A stretch of DNA of 64,000 bases, from positions 1 through 64,000 of the forward strand of contig PFKE01000064.1 in NCBI GenBank assembly GCA_002784145.1, given 5' to 3'. Positions 9,019 through 17,492 of this stretch are shown piece after piece. The position numbers and the translations under genes were made by a program. The DNA is from Flavobacteriaceae bacterium CG_4_10_14_3_um_filter_33_47. GTDB taxonomy: Bacteria > Bacteroidota > Bacteroidia > Flavobacteriales > Flavobacteriaceae. The stretch's first letter is position 1, and each line of letters opens with the position of its first letter. The notes beneath the pieces were generated by a model that was not told the origin of the DNA, made no database searches, and saw only the letters and a list, made by a program, of their open reading frames with translations.

Positions 9019-9645
9019 TTAATCTAAGTGATAAATTTCCATAATATCTTTTAAATACTTCTTAAAATCTATTTTTAAATCAATCAGTTTACCGGTATGG
9101 ACATCAAACACCCAACCATGAACCTGAAGACCTCTATCTCTGAAGGCTTTTTGAACCGCTGCCGTTTTAATTAAATTAACACATTGTTCTTTAACATTGA
9201 GCTCAACAAGGCGATCGTACTTTTTATCTTCATCTGTAATATGGTTCAATTCGTTTCTATGAATACGGTACACATCACGTATGTTGCGCAGCCAAGGATT
9301 TAAAATACCTAAATCTGCCGATTGCATGGCGGCCTTAACACCACCACATTCATAATGGCCACAAACTATAACATGGTTAACTTTAAGGTATTCAACAGCG
9401 TAATTAACCACAGACATGACATTTAAATCAATGCTAATAACCATGTTGGCAATGTTGCGATGCACAAAGACTTCGCCTGGGCCAAGACCCATTAGTTCTT
9501 CTGAAGTAACGCGACTATCTGAGCAGCCAATAAATAAGAGTTCCGGATTTTGTCCTTTGCCTAAATTTTCAAAATATTCAGGATCCTTAGAAAGTTTATC
9601 TTTAATCCATTGTTTATTGTTTTCAAATACTTTATCTAAATTCAT
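9019..9645 (-). CDS. beta-class carbonic anhydrase
   Basis: This zinc enzyme interconverts CO2 and bicarbonate in the cytoplasm. The zinc ligands Cys41, His97 and Cys100 are visible in GCSDSR (40-45) and GHYECGG (96-102). Asp43 and Arg45 form the catalytic dyad. The length of 208 residues and the HRNIAN segment (62-67) fit the bacterial Can type. It appears to be a single gene, next to but 39 bp away from the last bat gene on the same strand, so read-through from the bat operon is possible but not shown. Confidence 0.94.
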   Translation of the reverse strand: MNLDKVFENNKQWIKDKLSKDPEYFENLGKGQNPELLFIGCSDSRVTSEELMGLGPGEVFVHRNIANMVISIDLNVMSVVNYAVEYLKVNHVIVCGHYECGGVKAAMQSADLGILNPWLRNIRDVYRIHRNELNHITDEDKKYDRLVELNVKEQCVNLIKTAAVQKAFRDRGLQVHGWVFDVHTGKLIDLKIDFKKYLKDIMEIYHLD

Positions 9646-9684
9646 CGCACTTAAATTGTTTGAGATAAAGATACTTGAAATAAA

Positions 9685-10434
9685 CTAAAGTTCTTTAATA
9701 TCATCATTTTCTATCCATCCTGTTTTTCCATCAGAAAGTTTTATTTCCTTCCACAGATTTACGGTATCCAGAATTTGAACTTTAGTGCCTTCATGAAGTC
9801 TGAATATTTCTTGACTCCTGTTGTTTGGTTCGCTCTTGATAACAGTTTCCTGAGCAAAAATAATGGCTGGATTATCCTTTTTACTCTCATTGAATTTATG
9901 AAACGCTATAACCAAAGAAATCACTGCTAAAAACAGAAATAAGTTACTGCTTATAAATGCCAAACGCTTTTTTAAGGTTGAATAGGTTAGGTAGTAAATT
10001 AAAAATATAAGCACAAACAAGATGACCGAAGCTACGGCTAGTTTCGCCCAATTATCAAAACCCATAAGGTCTGTAACCTTTCGTAATAATTTAGAAAATC
10101 CCGCATCAGGCATAATCTCAATGGCATCAATGGTCATGTTTTTGGCAAATGCTAAATTATTCTTAATGTCTTGATCATTGGGTGCTAACTGTAATGCTTT
10201 TTCATAATAATATATACTTGGCGCAATATGGTTTAACTTGTAATGCGCATTGGCCAAATTAAAGTATAGGGCCTCTGAATGATTATTTGTTTCTAATATC
10301 GCTTCATATTTTTGAATGGCTTCAGCATATTTACCATCATTATAAAGCTTATTCCCTTGTTCAAATAAGGTTTGGTTTTGGGCAAAAATACCTGTACTAA
10401 ACAACGCTAAAATGAGATACAAAATTCGGTTCAT
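9685..10434 (-). CDS. batE: BatE-type TPR and SH3 domain protein
   Basis: The last gene of the bat cluster. From the ATG at 10434 it encodes about 249 residues: signal peptide (MNRILYLILALF to about residue 19, ending GIFAQ), a TPR region (about 20-105), two hydrophobic helices (about 130-180) and a C-terminal bacterial SH3-like domain ending GWIENDDIKEL. I prefer this start to an in-frame ATG 21 bp upstream, because the signal peptide then sits at the very N-terminus and the start follows the batD stop by a single base. BatE is proposed to act with BatA-D in the periplasm in aerotolerance; the mechanism is unknown. Confidence 0.85.
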   Translation of the reverse strand: MNRILYLILALFSTGIFAQNQTLFEQGNKLYNDGKYAEAIQKYEAILETNNHSEALYFNLANAHYKLNHIAPSIYYYEKALQLAPNDQDIKNNLAFAKNMTIDAIEIMPDAGFSKLLRKVTDLMGFDNWAKLAVASVILFVLIFLIYYLTYSTLKKRLAFISSNLFLFLAVISLVIAFHKFNESKKDNPAIIFAQETVIKSEPNNRSQEIFRLHEGTKVQILDTVNLWKEIKLSDGKTGWIENDDIKEL

Positions 10435-10435
10435 A

Positions 10436-12208
10436 TTAATTGGCTTGTTTATCAATTAAAGAGATTGTTTTAGCGGCTATATCATAATCTTGCTGCATGG
10501 TAACTGCGGTTATTGGCGTATATCGGGCTAGGTCACAATTTTCCATAAGGTTACTAAAGTCTGAAATGGTTTCTTCATTAACACCTCTTTCAGAAAGCAG
10601 CATTTTAATTTTATCTTTGCTTAAATCGCTGGTTTCTAAATGCAATTTGGCCTTTAAATAATTGTGTAAAGCTTTTTCGAGCGCAATGTAAAACGCTTCT
10701 TTTTGACCCAATGCTTTTTTGGCATGACCCAAATACTTTTTGGCCAATTTATCGGCGTTTCTTATTCTATTTCCAAAAATATCGGCATCACGTTCTGCCT
10801 TTTTTCTTCTAATTAGAATGGCCAGAGGAATGACTAAAAAGGGTAATAATAAAGATGCCCAGAATAATTTGGTTTGAAAAAAGTATGTCGGTGTTATGGA
10901 CGTAAAATTTGATTTTGTTTTAATAAATGCAAACTGTTCACTGCTTAAGATAACCGGTTGTTTTGAATTGCTTGTTATTAAATTATCTTGAGAACCCGTT
11001 CCAGATATTGGCCCTTGTAAAACATTTATAACAACTTCTTTAGACTCCAACCTTTTGTAAGTCTCTGATTTTAAATCGAAATAACTAAATGAGATGCTAG
11101 GTGTTGGATAGGTGCCTTTAAATTGTGGAACAACTGTGTATGTGTCTGAAATACTACCTTGCATGCCATCTATATTGGTTTGCACATTTTCATGATGTTC
11201 TGGCTCATAAACCTCTAAAGAACTAGGTAGGGATATTTTAGGAAGATTAAATAGTTTTAAATTTCCTTTTCCTTTAACTTCTACTTTTGCCTGAAATGAT
11301 TCTGAGGCATTCAATTCTGTTTTTGACATGGAAACATTAAAATCAAAAACACCAACAGCTCCAGAAAAATCAGCAGGTTTACCCGCTTCTGGCAATGGTT
11401 TTACGTGAATGGTTTTATTTCCTGCCGAAACGGTTCTGTTTGCTTGTGCCATTAAGCGTCTTCCAAAAATATCGCGTCTGTTGGTTGGCACCTGAACCGA
11501 AATATTTAAACTTAAAGGCTCAATATCTAACTTTCCTGTTTTTTGTGGATACAAGACGGTTTTCCTTAATACCAGATATCGATAATCTTCACCGTTATAC
11601 GTGCCTGTTTGCACTTTTTGGCCTTGCATATCAATATTCTGACTCCAAAAATCATTGTACCTTGGACTGTTTATTTCTTGCCAATTATCAACGCCGGTGT
11701 TTGGTGACACATATAATTTGTAAACAATAGTGATGGCTTCATTTAAATAAGGGTTTTCTTTAGAAATTTCAGCGACTAAATGAATGTTTTCTGCAGCCAG
11801 ATAATCTGGATCGTTAGGATCTTTTGGAATGTCGACCGCAGAGGTAACTTCAATTTTTAAAGGAATTGTTTTATACGTTTCGCCATCAATAGTAATGGAG
11901 GCTTGATTTATGGTAAAATTTCCTTGCTTTTTTGGAGCCAAAAAATAACTGTAGGTTTTTGTAAAAGATCGAACGCCGTTAATCCATGAATTACTAACAG
12001 ATTGGTTTGGCCCACCAACGACGGTGAAATTGCTAAAATCTGGCGGAATAAAATGGTCGCCATCCTTATTCATTTCAAAATCCACACGCAAGCGCTCATT
12101 AACACCAAGCTTACTTTTGCTTACTTTAGCCTCAAATTTAACTTGAGCCAAGGTGCTAGCTGTTATAAGCAGTGTTAATAATAGGGTTATGTATGCTTTT
12201 AGTTTCAT
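10436..12208 (-). CDS. batD: BatD-type oxygen tolerance protein
   Basis: About 590 residues from the ATG at 12208: signal peptide (MKLKAYITLLLTLL to about ALAQ), several Ig-like beta domains rich in VKVEVKGKGNL-type strands, one transmembrane helix (LFWASLLLPFLVIPLAILI, about residues 440-460) and a cytoplasmic helical tail. This is the usual BatD layout. An in-frame ATG 30 bp upstream exists, but it would put non-hydrophobic residues before the signal peptide. The stop is one base from the batE start. It is separated from batC by a 480-bp insertion holding a pseudogene, unlike the tight spacing elsewhere in the cluster. Confidence 0.88.
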   Translation of the reverse strand: MKLKAYITLLLTLLITASTLAQVKFEAKVSKSKLGVNERLRVDFEMNKDGDHFIPPDFSNFTVVGGPNQSVSNSWINGVRSFTKTYSYFLAPKKQGNFTINQASITIDGETYKTIPLKIEVTSAVDIPKDPNDPDYLAAENIHLVAEISKENPYLNEAITIVYKLYVSPNTGVDNWQEINSPRYNDFWSQNIDMQGQKVQTGTYNGEDYRYLVLRKTVLYPQKTGKLDIEPLSLNISVQVPTNRRDIFGRRLMAQANRTVSAGNKTIHVKPLPEAGKPADFSGAVGVFDFNVSMSKTELNASESFQAKVEVKGKGNLKLFNLPKISLPSSLEVYEPEHHENVQTNIDGMQGSISDTYTVVPQFKGTYPTPSISFSYFDLKSETYKRLESKEVVINVLQGPISGTGSQDNLITSNSKQPVILSSEQFAFIKTKSNFTSITPTYFFQTKLFWASLLLPFLVIPLAILIRRKKAERDADIFGNRIRNADKLAKKYLGHAKKALGQKEAFYIALEKALHNYLKAKLHLETSDLSKDKIKMLLSERGVNEETISDFSNLMENCDLARYTPITAVTMQQDYDIAAKTISLIDKQAN

Positions 12209-12236
12209 AATGATTAACACGGGTTGATTTCCGAAC

Positions 12237-12251
12237 AACGATTAACGATTT
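12237..12251. repeat. right-hand copy of 15-bp inverted repeat (batD side)
   Basis: AACGATTAACGATTT is the exact reverse complement of 12636-12650. The two copies bracket the four-helix-bundle pseudogene, and this copy overlaps its original stop codon (12242-12244). Each arm is itself built from a 7-bp unit (CGATTAA). Confidence 0.85.
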
Positions 12252-12619
12252 TTGATATTTGAATTATTGTTTTTAGATGTTTTTATACTCGCAACAAATA
12301 TTGATATTAATTGATTATTTTCATCTATAACTTTTTCTATATTATTTTGATTTCCATTATATAAATTAGCTTTATTGATAATCTTTAAACAATTATAAGA
12401 TTATCTTAGCTCTTTCAAGCAAATACCCATTTTATGAACGAAATCTTTATGAGATTCTGCACTTCTGGCTTCACCATAGTTAAGCGCTGGAGCTCCCGAG
12501 GAGCGAATTAATTGATTCCCATAATAATTACCAGAATAATTGTTATTAACGTCTTCAATAATTTTTATAATAGAAACTGCAAAGTCAATTATTCGTTCTT
12601 CTAAATCATTCGTTTTCAT
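12242..12619 (-). pseudogene. four-helix-bundle (23S rRNA intervening-sequence type) protein, nonsense mutation
   Basis: The ATG at 12619 opens a reading frame typical of the small four-helix-bundle or S23 family: LEERIIDFAVSIIKIIED, then YYGNQLIRSSGAPALNYGEA, SAESHKDFVHKMGICLKEL. It stops after 72 residues at a TAA (12401-12403). The same frame then continues without another stop for 52 codons (SYNCLKIINKANLYN, then IEKVIDENNQLISIFVASI) to a TAA at 12242-12244. The downstream part is exactly the missing C-terminal helices, and the stop replaces the residue usually Glu in KELRES, so one G-to-T change explains the break. The full length would be about 125 residues. Family proteins form pentameric bundles of uncertain function. 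It is embedded in the bat operon between batC and batD and bracketed by a 15-bp inverted repeat, so it looks like an acquired cassette. A sequencing error at one base is the alternative. Confidence 0.85.
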
Positions 12620-12635
12620 TAAATCCTTATTTCTG

Positions 12636-12650
12636 AAATCGTTAATCGTT
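12636..12650. repeat. left-hand copy of 15-bp inverted repeat (batC side)
   Basis: AAATCGTTAATCGTT, the perfect reverse complement of 12237-12251, lies 16 bp upstream of the pseudogene start. The repeat continues as CGTTAATC, so it is part of a short 7-bp-period array. Confidence 0.85.
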
Positions 12651-12688
12651 AATCAGATTTCATTAGAATTAATAAATTATCCGTTTTA

Positions 12689-13537
12689 TTACCAATCTTT
12701 TTCAGTTTTTACTTTAACACCTTTTTGTTTTTCAGCATTCATTTTTTCTTGAACTTTTTGTTCTTGATTATTCATGGCTTCTAATAAACTCTTTATTTGC
12801 TGATCGGACAGTTTTCCGGGTTGTGGTTGTGGTTGTTGCTGATTTTTATTCTGCTCGTCTTGTTTGCCCTTATCTTGTTCTTTCTTGTCTTCTTTAGGCT
12901 TTCCTTCTTCATCTTTTTTGTCGTCGCCTTCTTTTTTATCTTGGTCTCCTTTGTCTTTTTGGTCTTTTTTATTATCGCCTTCTTTATCTTTTTGATCTTC
13001 CTTATCTTTTTTCTCTTCTTGCTTGTCCTCTTGATCTTTATTGTCTTTGTTTTTATCTTCCTTATCTTTTTGTTGCTCTGCACATTCTTTGGCTAAACCA
13101 AGATTGTAACGCGTTTCATCATCCGTTGGGTTGTTTCTTAGGGCATTTTTATAAGCTTCAACAGCTTCTTTACATTTTTTACTCTGCATTAAAATATTAC
13201 CAATATTATGAAATGCCTTATGTTTTTCTTCTTTAGAGGTTGATGTTTCTACCACTTCCTGTTGCCTAAATAGGGCTTCTTCCAAGCTTCCTTTTTTGTA
13301 ATAGGCATTGGCCAAATTATAAGCACCTACAGCACTTGACGGGTTTTCTGAAATAGCTTTTCGGTATTCCATTTCTGCCGAATTAAAATCATCTTGTTTA
13401 GCTAATTGATTGCCTTCAAATAGATATTTAGTAGCTTTTTTTAATGAAAGCTCATCTTGTTTTTCTTTTTCTTGTGAAAAAGAAATCAAGCTAAATAATA
13501 CTGAAAAAAGGACAACTAATATGTTTTTCATGTTCAT
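12689..13537 (-). CDS. batC: BatC-type TPR protein with charged low-complexity tail
   Basis: 282 residues: signal peptide (MNMKNILVVLFSVLF, cleavage near ISFSQ), TPR units (about residues 30-150, for example SAVGAYNLANAYYKKGSLEEA and AFHNIGNILMQSKKCKEA) and then about 90 residues built almost only of Lys, Asp, Glu and Gln (about 155-245). A short conserved end follows (LSDQQIKSLLEAMNNQEQKVQEKM). The position after batB and the TPR content identify BatC. The charged tract is low in complexity and probably length-variable between strains; it also produces long spurious open frames on both strands. The protein probably sits in the periplasm with the VWA domains of BatA/B. Confidence 0.85.
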   Translation of the reverse strand: MNMKNILVVLFSVLFSLISFSQEKEKQDELSLKKATKYLFEGNQLAKQDDFNSAEMEYRKAISENPSSAVGAYNLANAYYKKGSLEEALFRQQEVVETSTSKEEKHKAFHNIGNILMQSKKCKEAVEAYKNALRNNPTDDETRYNLGLAKECAEQQKDKEDKNKDNKDQEDKQEEKKDKEDQKDKEGDNKKDQKDKGDQDKKEGDDKKDEEGKPKEDKKEQDKGKQDEQNKNQQQPQPQPGKLSDQQIKSLLEAMNNQEQKVQEKMNAEKQKGVKVKTEKDW

Positions 13538-13622
13538 AATCTTACTACACTTTAAAAAAATCCATTAAAATAAAACTCACAATAAAGATATTAAACCAAT
13601 AGATTTCAGATAGTTAAAGGTT

Positions 13623-14660
13623 TTATAAATTCTCATTAAATAAATTTAATTTCTTTAACCATTCTGTTTTGCGTTCTAATAAGAAAATATCTAAAAACAA
13701 AAAGATTAACGCAAAGCCTAAAAACCATTGAAATTGGTCTTTAAAGTCGGCATATTGTTTTGCTTCAAACTCTGTTTTATCCATTTTATTTAAAATCTCA
13801 CTAATATTATCCACCACCTTTTTAGTGTCTCTGCCATTAATATATATCCCATCTGCATTTTCAGCAATGTTTATAAGCATCTCTTCATTTAAACGGGTTA
13901 TTACGGTTTCTCCATTGCTGTCTTTTTTATAATTTAAGACAATGCCGTTTCTTTTTTCTGGGATTGGACCGCCTTTAACATCTCCAACACCAATGGTAAA
14001 TATCCGGATGCCTTCTTCATTAGCTTCTTCGGCTACAGAAGCGGCTTCTTCGCTATGGTCTTCTCCGTCAGAAATAATAATAAGAACTCGATTGGTTTGT
14101 TCTTCATCATCATAATAGGTTTTTGCTAGCTTAATAGCTTCATTGATTGCAGTTCCTTGTGATGAAAGCATGTCTGTATTCATGCTCTGTAAAAACATTT
14201 TTGCAGCTGCATAATCTGTTGTGATGGGCAACTGAGGAAAAGCCTTCCCTGCATAAGCAATAATCCCTACGCGGTCGCTTGCGAGATTATTTATGATTTG
14301 AGTAACTAATTGTTTTGTTTTTTCTAACCTGTTTGGAGCAATATCTTCAGCCAACATACTTTTAGACACATCAATAGCAAATACAATATCAACTCCTTCG
14401 CGCTTTACAGTTTCCAATTTAGTTCCAATCTTTGGATTCACTAAGGCAATGGCCAAACAAGCGAATGCTAAACTTAAAACGACTAGTTTTAATATGGATT
14501 TAAACAAAGAACGATTGGGACTTAATCTTTTAAGCAGTTGTTTATCTGCAAACTTGCTTTGTGATTTATATTTCCAAATTTGAAGTATTATAAAACATAG
14601 AATTATTACAGGAATAATTCCTAAAACCCAAAACCATATTTTTTCATCTAACTGATACAT
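13623..14660 (-). CDS. batB: BatB-type VWA domain membrane protein
   Basis: 345 residues: two N-terminal hydrophobic segments (about 8-28 and 55-75), a von Willebrand factor A domain with the MIDAS motif DVSKS (97-101), and a C-terminal transmembrane helix (FLGFALIFLFLDIFLLE, about 316-332). The MIDAS motif binds a divalent metal and usually a partner protein. The pairing with batA (similar architecture) and batC is the canonical Bat order. It is separated from batA by 111 bp that hold a 7-bp-period repeat array. Confidence 0.92.
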   Translation of the reverse strand: MYQLDEKIWFWVLGIIPVIILCFIILQIWKYKSQSKFADKQLLKRLSPNRSLFKSILKLVVLSLAFACLAIALVNPKIGTKLETVKREGVDIVFAIDVSKSMLAEDIAPNRLEKTKQLVTQIINNLASDRVGIIAYAGKAFPQLPITTDYAAAKMFLQSMNTDMLSSQGTAINEAIKLAKTYYDDEEQTNRVLIIISDGEDHSEEAASVAEEANEEGIRIFTIGVGDVKGGPIPEKRNGIVLNYKKDSNGETVITRLNEEMLINIAENADGIYINGRDTKKVVDNISEILNKMDKTEFEAKQYADFKDQFQWFLGFALIFLFLDIFLLERKTEWLKKLNLFNENL

Positions 14661-14710
14661 TAATGTTCTTTGTTTTTTGTGGATTTATTGATTTCTTTTA
14701 CCACGAATTT

Positions 14711-14767
14711 TTTGTCTAAATTCTCTAATCTTTTGTCTGTTTTCTCTAGTCTATTATCTTAAAGTCT
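14711..14767. repeat. 7-bp-period array between batA and batB
   Basis: From 14711 to 14759 seven consecutive 7-mers all end in TCT: TTTGTCT, AAATTCT, CTAATCT, TTTGTCT, GTTTTCT, CTAGTCT, ATTATCT. After one extra T an eighth, AAAGTCT, follows at 14761-14767. Only the TCT phase is strictly kept. No coding frame covers it. On the transcribed strand the repeat reads AGAnnnn. Confidence 0.8.
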
Positions 14768-14771
14768 ATTT

Positions 14772-15776
14772 TTAAACAAAACTTCTAAAAATAGTAACTC
14801 TTAATAAAAATTCTATCAATAAGAATAACCCAGCTATAAGCACTAGAGGCCTGAACTTTTCCTGATAGTTGTAATACTTAAACTCATCAATATCTGTCTT
14901 TTCAAGTTTATTGATTTCGCCATAGATTTCTTCTAGCTTTTCGTTATTGGTCGCCCTAAAATATTTACCTCCAGTAACGTCTGCAATTTCTTTAAGTAAG
15001 GCTTCGTCAATTTCAACTTGAACACGTCCGTACTGAAAATCTCCATTGGGCAAAATAGCTATGGGCGACAAAGCGGTTCCGTTAGTTCCTAATCCAATGG
15101 TGTATGTTTTTATACCGTATTCAACGGCCAATTCACTGGCAATTTTAGGGTCAATAAACCCAGAGTTGTTAACTCCATCCGTCAATAAAATAATGACTTT
15201 ACTTATGGCTTTACTGTCCTTTAGCCTGTTTACCGCAGTTGCCAGCCCAGAACCTATGGCTGTTCCGCCTTCTATAATAGTATTATATCTAACCTCTTTT
15301 AAAGATCTTAAAATAATGGATTTATCACTGGTTATTGGGGTTCTGGTATAACTTTCTCCTGCATATTCTACCAGTCCAATCCTATCATTAGGTCTTCCTT
15401 TTATAAATTCGGCAGCAACTTCCTTAAGAGCTTCTAGTCTGTTAGGCGACAAATCCTTTGCCAACATACTTGCAGACACATCTATAGCCATGACAATATC
15501 TATCCCACGTGTTGTTTTTGTTCGTGTAGATACATCTACCGTTTGTGGTCTTGCTAATGCAGTAATGATTAAAGCTAAAGCCAACAGTCTTAATGCAAAT
15601 AATAAATGTTTTAATTTTGGCAACCATGACTGGGTTATTTTAAAACCTTTTAAACTTGATATTTTAAGTGCTGCTGTTTGTTTTTTAAATGTAATAATGT
15701 ACCAAAGCAGAGCTATTGGAAGCAGCAAAAACAACCAAAACAATTCTTTGTTTACAAATTCAATGCCATCAAACAT
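14772..15776 (-). CDS. batA: BatA-type VWA domain membrane protein
   Basis: 334 residues with the same plan as BatB: two hydrophobic N-terminal segments (about 12-30 and 56-76), a VWA domain with an intact MIDAS DVSAS (99-103) and ILLTDGVNN further on, and a C-terminal helix (about 308-326). Its ATG overlaps the stop of the preceding BatD-like gene in a TAATG arrangement, implying coupled translation. BatA is required for normal aerotolerance in some Bacteroides and Leptospira work; the exact role is unresolved. Confidence 0.92.
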   Translation of the reverse strand: MFDGIEFVNKELFWLFLLLPIALLWYIITFKKQTAALKISSLKGFKITQSWLPKLKHLLFALRLLALALIITALARPQTVDVSTRTKTTRGIDIVMAIDVSASMLAKDLSPNRLEALKEVAAEFIKGRPNDRIGLVEYAGESYTRTPITSDKSIILRSLKEVRYNTIIEGGTAIGSGLATAVNRLKDSKAISKVIILLTDGVNNSGFIDPKIASELAVEYGIKTYTIGLGTNGTALSPIAILPNGDFQYGRVQVEIDEALLKEIADVTGGKYFRATNNEKLEEIYGEINKLEKTDIDEFKYYNYQEKFRPLVLIAGLFLLIEFLLRVTIFRSFV

Positions 15777-17485
15777 TATTCTTTAGGTTTAATAAGTTCT
15801 ACTGAATTTAAAATACGATCAACCATTTGGTCAGCATAAACATCATCAGATCTCCAGGATAAAATAACTTGTTGAACTACATTGCCTGAATTAAAAGCTA
15901 ATATCATATAATTACCTTTTGAAAGCTTGTTTGATGTTCCTATGGGAAAATCTCCATTTCCAAAGGTTTTCAAGCCTTCTGCACCATTAGGCGTAACAAA
16001 TTTTTCGTTTTGAACAATGATATTCTGAACACCACTGTTTTCCCAAGTTTTAATATTATTTTCAACAACTTGATTTAAGTCTATCTTGTTTTCTTCTTTA
16101 TTTTCAGCATTGTTTTCGCCTTGTGAATTTACCTTTGATGTTGCCACGACAATACTAAATTGTTCTAACAAACTACCATAACCAAACATGGTAATTTGGG
16201 CTTGTTGAGCCACTTCTTTTGGGAGTTCTGGATTTATTCTTTTTAAAACCTTTGGTGTTGAGATGGTAATTGGGGGCACCCCATAATCGCTGGTTACCCA
16301 ATCTCCTTCCAATAACTCTAAACTTTGATGACCAATGAGGGTGTCTTTTACATAGTTAAATCCGTACTTTATAGAAAATCCAACCAAGGTTGCAATGAGC
16401 AGGAACAAAGAAATGGCTACGGTAATGAATATTTTTTTTCGCTTTTCCTTTCGTTCTAATTCCAGTTTATATTTTTCGTCTAAGCGTTTTTCTTCTTCGC
16501 TTGGTTCTGGCAATACTTCCTTTACATGATCAATTTCAAGATTAATGGTTTCTCTGTCAAGTTCCGCCAGGGCAACTTCAGGAGCAGATTTTGCAAATTT
16601 TACTAAATCGGCTCGCTTTAAGATGTTTTCTAAATTTTTAATGGTTTCTGGACTTAAGTCTATTTGATTACCATCTTTAAGCAATCTAAGTCTTGTTATG
16701 AGTTCGTCTGTGGTACTTTCCATAGAATGGTCATAGACTTTTTCATCTAAATATTTTCTAATGATTAAGGTAAGTTCAGAATAGTATTCTTTAAATTCTG
16801 CTTGCTTTAAATAAGGGCTTTCTTCTAATTTTTTTAAAGCCAATTTAGCTCGGTCATAAGGTGGTAACAAGGCTATTTGTTCTTCTTCGGTCAATGGTTT
16901 TTTTCGCCATACAAACCAATACAATAAGCCTGAAACAACCCCTAATGCCAATAAAATGAGTAATGCATATTTCCACCATTGACTTGCTGGTTTTTCAACT
17001 TCAAAGATGGGTTTAATATCATATAGGCCTTGTTTTGTTGAATCGACCAGAATATTTCTAACTTCAATCTTTAAGGAATCTGTTGAAAAAATTTTGTCTC
17101 CAATACTGATTTTTTGGGGTGGAATGGTAAAAGTACCCGAATCAAATTGTGTTAAACCGTATTTTTTTATAAGGTTGTATCTATCCTTTTTCTTAAGGGT
17201 ATCTGTTTTATACGATTCAATCATTTCTAAGGGCAAAAATGATTGCCCTTCTGGAAATACCACTAAGCTGGTAGTATCGGTTTCAACTTGAATTTTATAG
17301 GTTATTTGTTCTCCAATTTTTATGGAGGTTGAATCTATAGATGCTGTTACTTGCGAAAAAGAGACTAAAGACGTTAGGGCCAAGAATACAGACAACCATA
17401 TTTTGAAATAAAAAGGGTTTTTATCTTGACGCTTTATTCTTGGGGCTTTGTTTTTTAATTCCAATATTTTTAAATCGTAATTCAT
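15776..17485 (-). CDS. BatD-like protein with two membrane segments
   Basis: 569 residues between the DUF58 gene and batA. It has a signal-like N-terminal helix (about 28-46), a beta-rich domain of BatD type (residues about 47-165), a transmembrane helix (ALLILLALGVVSGLLYWFV, about 173-191) and a cytoplasmic helical region. A second transmembrane helix (about 348-368) follows, then a C-terminal extracytoplasmic domain. It therefore carries an extra domain not present in the batD further along the operon. Proteins at this position often precede batA in Bacteroidota. A role in presenting partners to the VWA proteins is inference from context. Confidence 0.8.
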   Translation of the reverse strand: MNYDLKILELKNKAPRIKRQDKNPFYFKIWLSVFLALTSLVSFSQVTASIDSTSIKIGEQITYKIQVETDTTSLVVFPEGQSFLPLEMIESYKTDTLKKKDRYNLIKKYGLTQFDSGTFTIPPQKISIGDKIFSTDSLKIEVRNILVDSTKQGLYDIKPIFEVEKPASQWWKYALLILLALGVVSGLLYWFVWRKKPLTEEEQIALLPPYDRAKLALKKLEESPYLKQAEFKEYYSELTLIIRKYLDEKVYDHSMESTTDELITRLRLLKDGNQIDLSPETIKNLENILKRADLVKFAKSAPEVALAELDRETINLEIDHVKEVLPEPSEEEKRLDEKYKLELERKEKRKKIFITVAISLFLLIATLVGFSIKYGFNYVKDTLIGHQSLELLEGDWVTSDYGVPPITISTPKVLKRINPELPKEVAQQAQITMFGYGSLLEQFSIVVATSKVNSQGENNAENKEENKIDLNQVVENNIKTWENSGVQNIIVQNEKFVTPNGAEGLKTFGNGDFPIGTSNKLSKGNYMILAFNSGNVVQQVILSWRSDDVYADQMVDRILNSVELIKPKE

Positions 17486-17492
17486 AAATGGG

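Noticed and set aside
12793-13096. Long open frames on both strands over the end of batC, one rich in Lys and one very hydrophobic
   Set aside because: They are frame shadows of the Lys/Asp/Glu-repeat tract of BatC; low-complexity codons leave other frames open. Neither has family features.
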